Below, one piece after another: positions 6,783-14,834 of a stretch of 64,000 nt of DNA. Below the pieces are notes generated by a model. The model had not been told where the DNA came from. It saw nothing but the letters and a program-made list of their open reading frames with translations, and did not search any database. Source of the stretch: Planctomycetota bacterium (GTDB lineage Bacteria > Planctomycetota > Planctomycetia > Pirellulales > Pirellulaceae); the NCBI GenBank assembly GCA_029979005.1, contig JAPOIJ010000004.1, positions 1-64,000 on the forward strand, read 5' to 3'. Position numbers and translations under genes: made by a program. Each line of letters opens with the position of its first letter. Position 1 is the first letter of the stretch.

Positions 6783-8696
6783 ATGAAAGATCTCAGACAT
6801 TTCGAAGACTTAATTATCGCGATGATCGGCGAAAGGGATGCTCAAAATTGTGCAGAGATCATTGAGGCAAGCGGTGGAGTAACGCGACCATTTGTATTTA
6901 GCTCAAAACCTGACCCTAATGACCAGTCTAACGATTTCGCGAATCGCATTTTAACGGCTGACATTGATACTGTTATTTTTGTAACGGGCGCTGGGGTTCG
7001 GGCAATTGTTGCGCAAGCATCCAAAAGTGTGGATCACCAACGGTTTCTCGACTGCCTCTCCGATATCAATACCGTCGCCGGATCACAACCCGCCGTCGAT
7101 GCGTTACACCAAATCGAAATCACTCCAAAAATCTCGGTTCATTCTTCAAATTCCTGGCGCGATATTCTGATCGCTCTTGACCGGTCGTTTCCAGTTGTAA
7201 ATCAATCGATCGCTCTCGAAGAATCCGAATCAATTTACAGTCTAATCAGCGGCCTTGAGGCACGCGGGGCAAAAGTCGTTAAGGTGCCTTTATTCACCGA
7301 ACCTTCGAAGAACTGGGCTCCGGTCGCGACGGATTTCTTTGAACAACTTGAAGCGGGTGAATTTCACATAATCCTATTCCCATCTCCGGAAAACGCAGTA
7401 AGATTCTGTACTCTCGCCAAACAATATGGCAGAGCAAAGCTAACCCGTCATTTGCTAGACAACCATCTGGTGTTGGCAATTGGGCAGGGCACCGCGGAAA
7501 TCCTCTCCGATCGAGGATTCACGGTAGACTATTCCACTGAAACAACTGATCCGGTGGAGGGCGTTGCGGAAATAAAAACACAGATTAGCCAAATTACAAA
7601 ACAAAAATCGATTATTAGAGTCAGCATGTCAGGCCCAACCACTCACAACTCCGATCCTAACGCCCCCTGGTACAACAGTCCATTCATGAAGGCTTGCCGT
7701 GGTGAGCCAACCGATGTGACACCAATTTGGATGATGAGGCAGGCCGGTCGATACATGTCCGAATATCGAGAAGTGCGAAGCAAAACTTCATTTTTGGAAC
7801 TCTGTGCCAACCCTCAACTTTGCAGCGAAGTAATGTGCACGGCCGTCAATCGTCTCGGAGTCGACGCAGCGATCATTTTTTCGGATCTACTGCCAATTCT
7901 AGTACCAATGGGCTGTGATCTGGAATTCGTCAAAGGAGACGGACCGGTAATTCACAACCCAGTCCGAACGGCTGCAGATATTGATCGCATCAAGCCTCTC
8001 GAATCGAATGATCCACTCCAGTTCGTGATGGACACCGTCAAGCAGACCCGCGCAGACTTACCAGCGGATATGCCATTGATCGGATTTGCAGGTTCGCCGT
8101 TTACCCTTGCAAGCTACATGATTGAAGGAGGCTCAAGTCGCAACTACGCATTTACTAAAACACTCATGTATGGCGATCACGGTGCCTGGGATCAGCTCAT
8201 GCAACATTTGGCGAATTCAATATCACTTTATCTATTAGGACAAATCGAAGCCGGAGCGCAATGCGTTCAACTCTTCGACTCATGGGCTGGCTGCCTGAGC
8301 TTTGAAGATTACAAAACCTACGCCCACCCTTACGTCAAACGCATCATCGCCAGCCTTCCCTCCGATGTACCCGTGATTAATTTCGCGACTGGAAATCCGT
8401 CACTTCTACCTCTGCTTGCCGATTCGCGGGCAGCCGTAATTGGAATTGATTGGAGAACTCGACTCGATGATGCCTGGAAGACCGTTGGTTATGATCGCGC
8501 CGTCCAGGGAAATCTTGACCCCACGGTACTATTGACCAATCCGACTGAAATAAAAAAGCATGCAAAGTTCGTGCTAGACCAAGCAGCCGGAAGGGCAGGG
8601 CACATTTTTAATCTGGGACACGGCATTCTTCCACAAACTCCTGTCGACAATGCAATTGCTTTAGTGGACGCGGTCCACGAATTTAGCCAGCGATAA
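6783..8696 (+). CDS. hemE: Uroporphyrinogen-III synthase / uroporphyrinogen decarboxylase fusion
   Basis: One 637-residue frame holds two consecutive heme-pathway enzymes. Residues about 1-270 look like a HemD domain (two alpha/beta lobes; VTGAGVRAIV and LFPSPENAVRF blocks), which closes hydroxymethylbilane to uroporphyrinogen III. Residues about 300-637 are a clear HemE: PIWMMRQAGRYMSEYR holds the substrate-binding Arg loop, followed by FSDLLPI, GFAGSPFTLASYMIEGG and the C-terminal FNLGHGILPQT. HemE decarboxylates uroporphyrinogen III to coproporphyrinogen III, so consecutive steps are linked. An internal ATG at 7626 (MSGPTTHN) could give HemE alone. The HemD half is divergent and less certain. 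GAGG sits only 1 nt from the first ATG, so the second ATG (MIGERDAQ) is also possible. Confidence 0.88.
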   Translation: MKDLRHFEDLIIAMIGERDAQNCAEIIEASGGVTRPFVFSSKPDPNDQSNDFANRILTADIDTVIFVTGAGVRAIVAQASKSVDHQRFLDCLSDINTVAGSQPAVDALHQIEITPKISVHSSNSWRDILIALDRSFPVVNQSIALEESESIYSLISGLEARGAKVVKVPLFTEPSKNWAPVATDFFEQLEAGEFHIILFPSPENAVRFCTLAKQYGRAKLTRHLLDNHLVLAIGQGTAEILSDRGFTVDYSTETTDPVEGVAEIKTQISQITKQKSIIRVSMSGPTTHNSDPNAPWYNSPFMKACRGEPTDVTPIWMMRQAGRYMSEYREVRSKTSFLELCANPQLCSEVMCTAVNRLGVDAAIIFSDLLPILVPMGCDLEFVKGDGPVIHNPVRTAADIDRIKPLESNDPLQFVMDTVKQTRADLPADMPLIGFAGSPFTLASYMIEGGSSRNYAFTKTLMYGDHGAWDQLMQHLANSISLYLLGQIEAGAQCVQLFDSWAGCLSFEDYKTYAHPYVKRIIASLPSDVPVINFATGNPSLLPLLADSRAAVIGIDWRTRLDDAWKTVGYDRAVQGNLDPTVLLTNPTEIKKHAKFVLDQAAGRAGHIFNLGHGILPQTPVDNAIALVDAVHEFSQR

Positions 8697-9174
8697 ACAA
8701 GCGGCAACCAAGAACTCCATCGAACGCCCAGCTCTTTGACTGGTTAAAAAAGCTCGCTTGCCACGCCCCTTCCAAGGACTGCCTCAAGAATCATAAAAAA
8801 TCGAGGCTAACTGTGAATTTCTGGTTTGACCACCCAAGGAAAATCAACCGGGGCGATATTCGCCTGCCCCCACCGTTTGATGGTATGCAATAAAAAGTAT
8901 TGGAAATTCATCCTCAAAATGGCAAAATCAAATGAATTAGTTCGCCAATTTTCGGTTTACGCGTCTAATCCAAACAGTCTTAAATCGCAATTCAAGACAT
9001 TGCAACTTCGTTTCAGTAAATCACCCCAACTCGACACATCATTTGGTTCACTAACTCACTCGCAATTTAAAACCGGCTTAAAGATCGGCGACCACCATTT
9101 CAATTGACCACGCTACACCTGTCTCTTTTAAATCAAGACTGCAATTAGCAAGTCAAAAGGCTCGCGATTTACTT
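8697..9174. other. Intergenic region, including the unresolved 5' end of the cyclase gene
   Basis: About 480 bp. ORF 8826..9107 (93 aa) shows no recognisable features and I do not call it. From 9082 onward the squalene-hopene cyclase frame is already open, and its translation (about 9136-9174) looks homologous to cyclase N-termini, so the last 80 bp are probably coding. No terminator or RNA gene is apparent. Confidence 0.5.
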
Positions 9175-11004
9175 TTGCGTGAACAAGTCGCAAATGGTCA
9201 CTGGGAAGGGCAACTCTCTGCGTCGGCACTTTCTACCGCGACCGCAATCAGCGCTCTCTCGTTTTATCAATCGTCTGATGCTTTCGAGACTGAATTGGTC
9301 AAACAAATTGATACCCAAGTTGACGCCGGTCTTGCGTGGCTCAAGTTACAACAAAACGAAGATGGTGGCTGGGGGGATACGGGACTTAACTATTCCAATA
9401 TTTCCACCAGCATGCTCGTCGTCGCCGCGCTGCACGCAAGCAATCGAACGGCGGAATTCAAAGATTCAATTAAAAAAGCGGAATCTTACATCGAATCCGA
9501 GGGAGGTATCGAGGGCCTCCGCAGAAGATATGGGAAGGACAAAACATTTGCCGTCCCAATTCTTGCCAACTGTGCGTTGGCGGGACTCGTTCCCTGGAAA
9601 GAAGTCGCAACACTACCGTTTTTTGCCGCTTGTGTTCCCAGACGTTTTTACAGCATGATCCAACTCCCAGTTGTCAGCTATGCTGTACCTGCGTTAGTTG
9701 CGATTGGTCAAGCCAAATTTATTCTTGACCCACCGCGAAATCCAATCTCTCGAACCATCCTGAAATGCTTTGTGAAACCAAGCCTTAAGGTGCTCGAGAA
9801 AATGCTGCCTGCCAGTGGCGGATTTTTAGAAGCGGTGCCTTTGACCAGTTTTGTTTCCATGGCACTGATTAAAACCGATCGGGCGAGCCACGAAGTGGCC
9901 CAAAAAGGAGTTCAGTTTCTTCTGAATTCTTTCCGGTCCGAAGGGGGAAACTTAGGCAGTTGGCCAATCGATACCAATCTAGCAACCTGGAACACAACCC
10001 TCGCGATTAATGCCCTGGCAAACCATCCGGAATCTTTTGCTGAGGTGTACTCAGCCAATCCTCGGCAATGGACTTCCTGTGTTGACTGGGTGCTCAGTTG
10101 CCAAAACCGGGAAACCCACCCGTTTACGGGTGCTGCACCAGGGGGATGGGGCTGGACTGATTTGAGCGGCGCCGTTCCGGACGCCGACGACTCACCGGGA
10201 GCACTCCTCGCCTTAAAAAAGATCAGACTTTTACGTGCAGTTACAGGAAACGATGAAAACTCTCGAGACTCCGAAGTTCAACGAGCGGCCGAGCTCGGAA
10301 TTGATTGGTTAATCAAATTACAAAACACGGATAAAGGCTGGCCAACATTTTGTCGTGGCTGGTTAAAACTTCCTTTTGACCGAAGCGGAACGGACCTCAC
10401 AGCCCACGTCATCCGAAGTTTTGTTGCATGGCGGGATGAAATCAGCGACTCAAAAAGCCGTAAAACCAAGGTTAGCCGTGCGATTGAAACAGGATTTGAC
10501 TACCTAAAACAGCATCAAGAAAAAGATGGAAGCTGGCTACCACTCTGGTTTGGAAATCAGGACATGCCGGAAGACATCAACCCGTTTTACGGAACCGCTA
10601 AAGTCCTTATGGCTTACCGTGATGCAAATCTATTCGATACCAAAGAAGCTCAATTTGGTTTAAGATGGCTGAGAGATAATCAGAATGATGATGGGGGTTG
10701 GGGCGGAGGCCCTTCAATCAGTTGGCAAAACCCAGTTCTGGGCAAGAGCAGCGTTGAAGAAACGGCACTTTGCACAGAAATCATGCTGGATGACCCAAAT
10801 CCGGAATCTCAGAATGCTGCCCAAAATGGCGTTCGCTGGTTACTCGAAGCAACCGAATCAAATTTAATTACCGAAGCGTGGCCAATTGGATTCTACTTTG
10901 CCAAGCTTTGGTATTTTGAAAAACTGTATCCACTTATTTTTGCAACTTCGACCCTTAATCGCGCTTTGCGGTTTCAAGAAGATAACGAGAGTTCAAAAAC
11001 GTAG
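9175..11004 (+). CDS. shc: Squalene-hopene cyclase family protein
   Basis: At least 609 residues of an (alpha/alpha) barrel terpenoid cyclase. Several QW-type repeats are visible (QNEDGGWGDTG, QNTDKGWPTF, HQEKDGSWLPLWFG, NQNDDGGWGGG). The DxDD motif that protonates the substrate is present as PDADDSPGALLAL near residue 335. The family cyclises squalene to hopene or related triterpenes at the membrane, in line with hopanoids reported from planctomycetes. The track starts at TTG 9175, but cyclase-like sequence (ARDLLLREQ) extends upstream and no ATG, GTG or TTG occurs before the in-frame stop at 9079. ATT at 9097 (reading ISIDHATP) is the best upstream candidate. The next gene, a polyprenyl synthetase, supports an isoprenoid context. 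Confidence 0.88.
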   Translation: MREQVANGHWEGQLSASALSTATAISALSFYQSSDAFETELVKQIDTQVDAGLAWLKLQQNEDGGWGDTGLNYSNISTSMLVVAALHASNRTAEFKDSIKKAESYIESEGGIEGLRRRYGKDKTFAVPILANCALAGLVPWKEVATLPFFAACVPRRFYSMIQLPVVSYAVPALVAIGQAKFILDPPRNPISRTILKCFVKPSLKVLEKMLPASGGFLEAVPLTSFVSMALIKTDRASHEVAQKGVQFLLNSFRSEGGNLGSWPIDTNLATWNTTLAINALANHPESFAEVYSANPRQWTSCVDWVLSCQNRETHPFTGAAPGGWGWTDLSGAVPDADDSPGALLALKKIRLLRAVTGNDENSRDSEVQRAAELGIDWLIKLQNTDKGWPTFCRGWLKLPFDRSGTDLTAHVIRSFVAWRDEISDSKSRKTKVSRAIETGFDYLKQHQEKDGSWLPLWFGNQDMPEDINPFYGTAKVLMAYRDANLFDTKEAQFGLRWLRDNQNDDGGWGGGPSISWQNPVLGKSSVEETALCTEIMLDDPNPESQNAAQNGVRWLLEATESNLITEAWPIGFYFAKLWYFEKLYPLIFATSTLNRALRFQEDNESSKT

Positions 11005-11126
11005 TTTGTACAATACTTATTGTTTAATGACTGAAACGGCGACTACCTATTCGCGAATGAGAATTTGACCAAAGCACATCCCGTCTTAATTTCAATTTGC
11101 GATTTTAATAAGCGTTAGGAATCAAC

Positions 11127-13019
11127 TTGACGACGACCAATATCAACAGCCCCTCTGAAACGGATTCTTCGACTGATCAATCAGTATCCGAGAAACCGGT
11201 TCGGCGCTCGCGCCGGCGAAAAACCGCTCACCTAAAAATGGTCCCTTCTTCAAAGGATCAACGGGAGGCACTCCGCCTTAAATGCCAAGCGGTTGCAGAC
11301 ACGCTCGATCGAAATCTCCCTCCTTCCAAGGATGACCTGGAGGCGTTGTGTCGAAAGCTATTAATTGATGCCGGTGAACCCGAAGGTTACCTTGGCTGGA
11401 TTATGGTTGTTCTTTCTAGCTGTTTCTGGGAAGAACAGATCAAATCCATCCCTCACTCCAGACGCCTTTTCTTATTACCTCACTGCCTCAAACATGCAGA
11501 AGGCTGCCCTGCAGACTACGATGAGTTTGGCCTTGCCTGCAAAACTTGCGGGGCGTGTAGCATCGCTGATTTTCGAGCCTCTGCGGAAGAACTCGGATAC
11601 AAAGTCCTGGTCGCTGAAGGCTCACCGATTGTTCTTAAGATTATCGTTAGCGGGCATGTCGATGCAATCGTAGGTGTTGCCTGCCTCAATGTTCTCGAAA
11701 AAGCAATTGACAAGATCATGCTCGCGGGAATTCCCTGCATGGCCGTTCCTTTGCTCAGCAGTGACTGTCGAAACACCAGTGTCGATGAAGACTGGGTAGA
11801 GCAAATGGTGAGAGTTCCTTTTGAAGAATCGAAACAGGAAACGCGAAGCTACATTCATCTTCTACGCGAATCCTCCAAGCTTTTCGAGCGCGAGCATTTA
11901 GAGCGACTTGTCCCGCGGATTCGGGGTGGAAAGTCACTCGCCGAGGCAAACGGACAAGGCATTGGTGCGCTCGATCCCATCGCCGCAACCGAAGCGATTG
12001 CCTATGATTTCCTGTCCGCAGGTGGAAAACACTCCAGGCCGTTTATCACACTAGCCGTTTACGATGCCGTGAGCGGTGGAGAAGCCACCCTTTCGCATGG
12101 AAACGAAGTCGTGGCGGATTACTCGGATGCCATCCGGCGCACCGCAATGTCGATTGAGACCTTTCACAAAGCCTCTCTGGTCCACGATGACATTGAGGAC
12201 AACGATCAGTTTAGATACGGCGCCGAAACGCTGCATATCAAGTACGGCGTTCCCACTGGAATCAATGTTGGAGATTACCTTGTTGGGATGGGCTATCGTT
12301 TAGTTAGCCGAGACCGACAGGAGCTTGGAGCAGAAACAGCCGCCGACATTCTCGACTACCTCGCCGAATCCCACCAACGTCTCGCCGAGGGACAAGGAGC
12401 CGAACTGATATGGCGGGACAGTAAAAACCGCACACTGAAACCAATTGACGCATTGAAAATTTATGCCTTAAAAACAGCACCTGCATTCGAGGCAGCATTT
12501 TACAGCGGCATTCGCCTAGCCGGTCCGGCCGAAGCGTACCTCAAACCGGTTCGAGCATTCGCGAGAAATCTCGGGGTTGCCTTTCAAATCTTGAACGACT
12601 TGAAAGATTGGGAACAAGACGATGATAACAAGAGGCTTGTCGGTGGTGACCTACTCGGAGGACGCCCCACGGTGCTCCTGGCGCTCGCCCTCGAAAACCT
12701 CAAAGATGACCAACGAGCTGAGTTACTGGATCTTGTAAACGGCCGATCCGATCTTTCTTCAGAGCAAAAGATCTTACGCACCCGGGCGCTTTATTTTGAG
12801 GCGGGGGTATTTAGAAAAGCCTATCAACTGGTCGATAAACACCAGCAGAAAGCCGAGGAAGTCGCCGATGAAATCCAACCGGACGAACTCCGCCGTCTGA
12901 TGTATTACCTCGTCGATACCGTACTCGACCACACGGCGGAGGTAAAACCAACGATCGACATCCAGCACTTGTCCTACAAGGAAGTACTCCCAATTGTCTC
13001 CATTGGCCAATCGTCATAA
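11127..13019 (+). CDS. DUF116 domain fused to polyprenyl synthetase
   Basis: The 630-residue protein has a basic low-complexity N-terminus, then a DUF116-like Cys-rich domain (about 115-215: LPHCLKHAEGCPA, CKTCGACSI, AIVGVACLNVLEKA) and an all-helical isoprenyl diphosphate synthase (about 283-600). The first Asp-rich motif is SLVHDDIEDND (DDxxD, near 354). The second is NDLKDWEQD (near 489), with Asn replacing the first Asp. The synthase would condense IPP with allylic diphosphates to supply chains for quinones or terpenoids. DUF116 has no assigned function; its conserved Cys suggest metal or cluster binding. The TTG start is supported by AGGA 7 nt upstream. It lies 120 bp after the squalene-hopene cyclase, probably in one operon. 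Confidence 0.87.
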   Translation: MTTTNINSPSETDSSTDQSVSEKPVRRSRRRKTAHLKMVPSSKDQREALRLKCQAVADTLDRNLPPSKDDLEALCRKLLIDAGEPEGYLGWIMVVLSSCFWEEQIKSIPHSRRLFLLPHCLKHAEGCPADYDEFGLACKTCGACSIADFRASAEELGYKVLVAEGSPIVLKIIVSGHVDAIVGVACLNVLEKAIDKIMLAGIPCMAVPLLSSDCRNTSVDEDWVEQMVRVPFEESKQETRSYIHLLRESSKLFEREHLERLVPRIRGGKSLAEANGQGIGALDPIAATEAIAYDFLSAGGKHSRPFITLAVYDAVSGGEATLSHGNEVVADYSDAIRRTAMSIETFHKASLVHDDIEDNDQFRYGAETLHIKYGVPTGINVGDYLVGMGYRLVSRDRQELGAETAADILDYLAESHQRLAEGQGAELIWRDSKNRTLKPIDALKIYALKTAPAFEAAFYSGIRLAGPAEAYLKPVRAFARNLGVAFQILNDLKDWEQDDDNKRLVGGDLLGGRPTVLLALALENLKDDQRAELLDLVNGRSDLSSEQKILRTRALYFEAGVFRKAYQLVDKHQQKAEEVADEIQPDELRRLMYYLVDTVLDHTAEVKPTIDIQHLSYKEVLPIVSIGQSS

Positions 13020-13121
13020 TCACACCGGGGTCTTCACCGCTTCACCCACACGCTCCTGATTTTCTTGATTCGCATTTCTTAGACGACACTCTCTCATCCC
13101 GGCAACTCACGATTTTGATCC

Positions 13122-13688
13122 ATGGATAAAACACCACAATCTGCAGATGTCGAACTGGATCAACTGATCAGCTTGTTCTACCAGGATGCAAAGGATCTTG
13201 GTGCATTCCAACAGGTCGAAGCAAATCAACTTTCCACCGTTGGGCGGACCTTACTGGCTCACGACCAGCACATGACAGTCACAGTCGAAAAACGACATCA
13301 GTGCTCGGTTGATGTCGTGGTCATGGAAACCCGCACCGATGAAAATTATTACTCTCGAAAAATACTTCTGACGCGTCAGTCTGATGGCTGTGTGGTTCAA
13401 TTTGGCATCGTGAGAATTAACAAGACTTACCTTACCAAAGAAGTGCAAGACGAAATTGAAAAACTGGAAACGCCACTTGGCCGAATCTTGATCAACCACG
13501 ATGTGCTGCGCACGGTCAAATTGCTGAGCTTACTGGAAATTAAGTGTGGTGAGGAATTGGCCAACATGCTTGGTTTGGAAACCGGATCTTTATGCTACGG
13601 CCGAACAGCTCTTATTTACTGCAACGGGTCTCCAGCCATTGAACTGCTTGAAATTGTCAGCGAGTGCCCTCCCACTCCCTCCCCCTAG
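13122..13688 (+). CDS. Chorismate-lyase-like (UbiC/UTRA fold) protein
   Basis: The 188-residue protein resembles the chorismate pyruvate-lyase fold: an antiparallel sheet segment (VEKRHQCSVDVVVMETR), a central Arg-containing strand (RKILLTRQSDGCVVQFGIVRIN) and the PLGRILINHDVLRTV block like the conserved PLG...L segment of UbiC. UbiC converts chorismate to 4-hydroxybenzoate for ubiquinone, but planctomycetes generally use menaquinone, so the actual product is uncertain. It follows the polyprenyl synthetase by 100 bp and precedes surE by 37 bp. No signal peptide is seen. An alternative is a ligand-binding domain of the same fold without lyase activity. Confidence 0.55.
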   Translation: MDKTPQSADVELDQLISLFYQDAKDLGAFQQVEANQLSTVGRTLLAHDQHMTVTVEKRHQCSVDVVVMETRTDENYYSRKILLTRQSDGCVVQFGIVRINKTYLTKEVQDEIEKLETPLGRILINHDVLRTVKLLSLLEIKCGEELANMLGLETGSLCYGRTALIYCNGSPAIELLEIVSECPPTPSP

Positions 13689-13725
13689 GCCCATGACTTA
13701 CTCACTGCCTCTCGCAAGTTGATTT

Positions 13726-14415
13726 ATGAAAATTCTTCTGACCAATGACGACGGGTGGGGATTTGAGGGACTCCTCGCCTTGGAGGAGGCAGCCCAGCAA
13801 TTTGGTGAAATCTGGATCGTGGCGCCGGAAAAACCGATGTCAGGAATCTCTCACCAATTAACGTTTGAACGCCCCATGCGTTTCCAACAAAAACAAGACC
13901 GCTCTTACTCTCTCGATGGAACACCCGCGGACTGCGTTCGTGTTGCGATGACTCAACTCGACATTCAATTCGACTGGGTGTTCTCAGGTGTCAACAAAGG
14001 GGCGAACCTGGGCGCTGACACCTGTGTTTCTGGAACGGTTGCCGCGGCAAGAGAAGCCAGCCTATTCGGCTGTCCTGCGATCGCATTGTCGCAACACCTT
14101 CGAAAATTTAAACAACCATTTGATTGGTCGAAGACCATTCGGATGGCGAACAACATCCTGCCTCAGATAATGGAACAACCCTCTCCGCCACGCCGTTGGA
14201 TAAATGTCAATTTCCCGGACGTCAATCCCGATAACCTTGGATCGGTGAAGCTTGTAGAGACGCGGCTAGACCCGGCTCCTTTGCCAGCCGAGTACACAAA
14301 ACTGGCGGACGGACGGCTACTCTACTGCGGTGTTTACAATGATCGCCCGCGCCAACCCAACCACGACGCTGACGTCTGTTTTTCAGGAAACATCTCGATT
14401 ACGTATCACGATTGA
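13726..14415 (+). CDS. surE: 5'/3'-nucleotidase SurE
   Basis: The 229-residue protein has the diagnostic N-terminus MKILLTNDDGWGFEGL, with the NDD metal-binding motif, then VAPEKPMSGISHQLT, LDGTPADCVRVA and FSGVNKGANLGADTCVSGTVAAAREA. These match SurE, a divalent-metal-dependent nucleoside monophosphate phosphatase. The C-terminus is slightly short, but the catalytic core is complete. The gene is on the same strand as the isoprenoid genes, and the spacing suggests co-transcription. Confidence 0.95.
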   Translation: MKILLTNDDGWGFEGLLALEEAAQQFGEIWIVAPEKPMSGISHQLTFERPMRFQQKQDRSYSLDGTPADCVRVAMTQLDIQFDWVFSGVNKGANLGADTCVSGTVAAAREASLFGCPAIALSQHLRKFKQPFDWSKTIRMANNILPQIMEQPSPPRRWINVNFPDVNPDNLGSVKLVETRLDPAPLPAEYTKLADGRLLYCGVYNDRPRQPNHDADVCFSGNISITYHD

Positions 14416-14603
14416 CGCCAGTCCAAATTGTGTCAAAAAACTTCTTGAAAAACCATCGTTTTCAATCCGAGATTTGAAAACAGACTCCAAACATTCGCTA
14501 ATTTTGGATTCTACATTTTCGGCAAGTTGGGTGCTATTTCCACAAACTATCGTGGTTTAAACTAATCCGATGTGCTGATCCTCCCTTTAAACCGGACACG
14601 ACA

Positions 14604-14834
14604 ATGAGATTAGTAATTATTTTGATGGTGCTAAGTCTGTTGTTTCTTCATCAAGATTTTTGGAACTGGACCCGGGAAGAGCTTACCTTGGGATTCCTGC
14701 CAATAGGCCTCACCTATCACATCGGCATTTCGATAGGCGCAGCGTTCGTGTGGTGGTTTGCATGTACATTCGCGTGGCCGTCTGAACTCGACACCGCGGA
14801 TGATCCAGCCTCTGAATCGGGGGAGCAATCATGA
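14604..14834 (+). CDS. Small membrane protein, DUF3311-like, partner of symporter
   Basis: This 76-residue protein has two predicted membrane segments (IILMVLSLLFLHQ and LTYHIGISIGAAFVWWFACTFA) with an intervening GFLPIGL motif, the layout of DUF3311 proteins commonly encoded before sodium/solute symporters. The acidic C-terminal tail is cytoplasmic by prediction. It overlaps the symporter start by 4 nt (ATGA), so the two are coupled. The family assignment is from pattern only. Confidence 0.75.
   Translation: MRLVIILMVLSLLFLHQDFWNWTREELTLGFLPIGLTYHIGISIGAAFVWWFACTFAWPSELDTADDPASESGEQS

Noticed and set aside
8826-9107. 93-aa ORF before the cyclase gene
   Set aside because: It overlaps the probable cyclase 5' end, has no ribosome-binding site and shows no family features.
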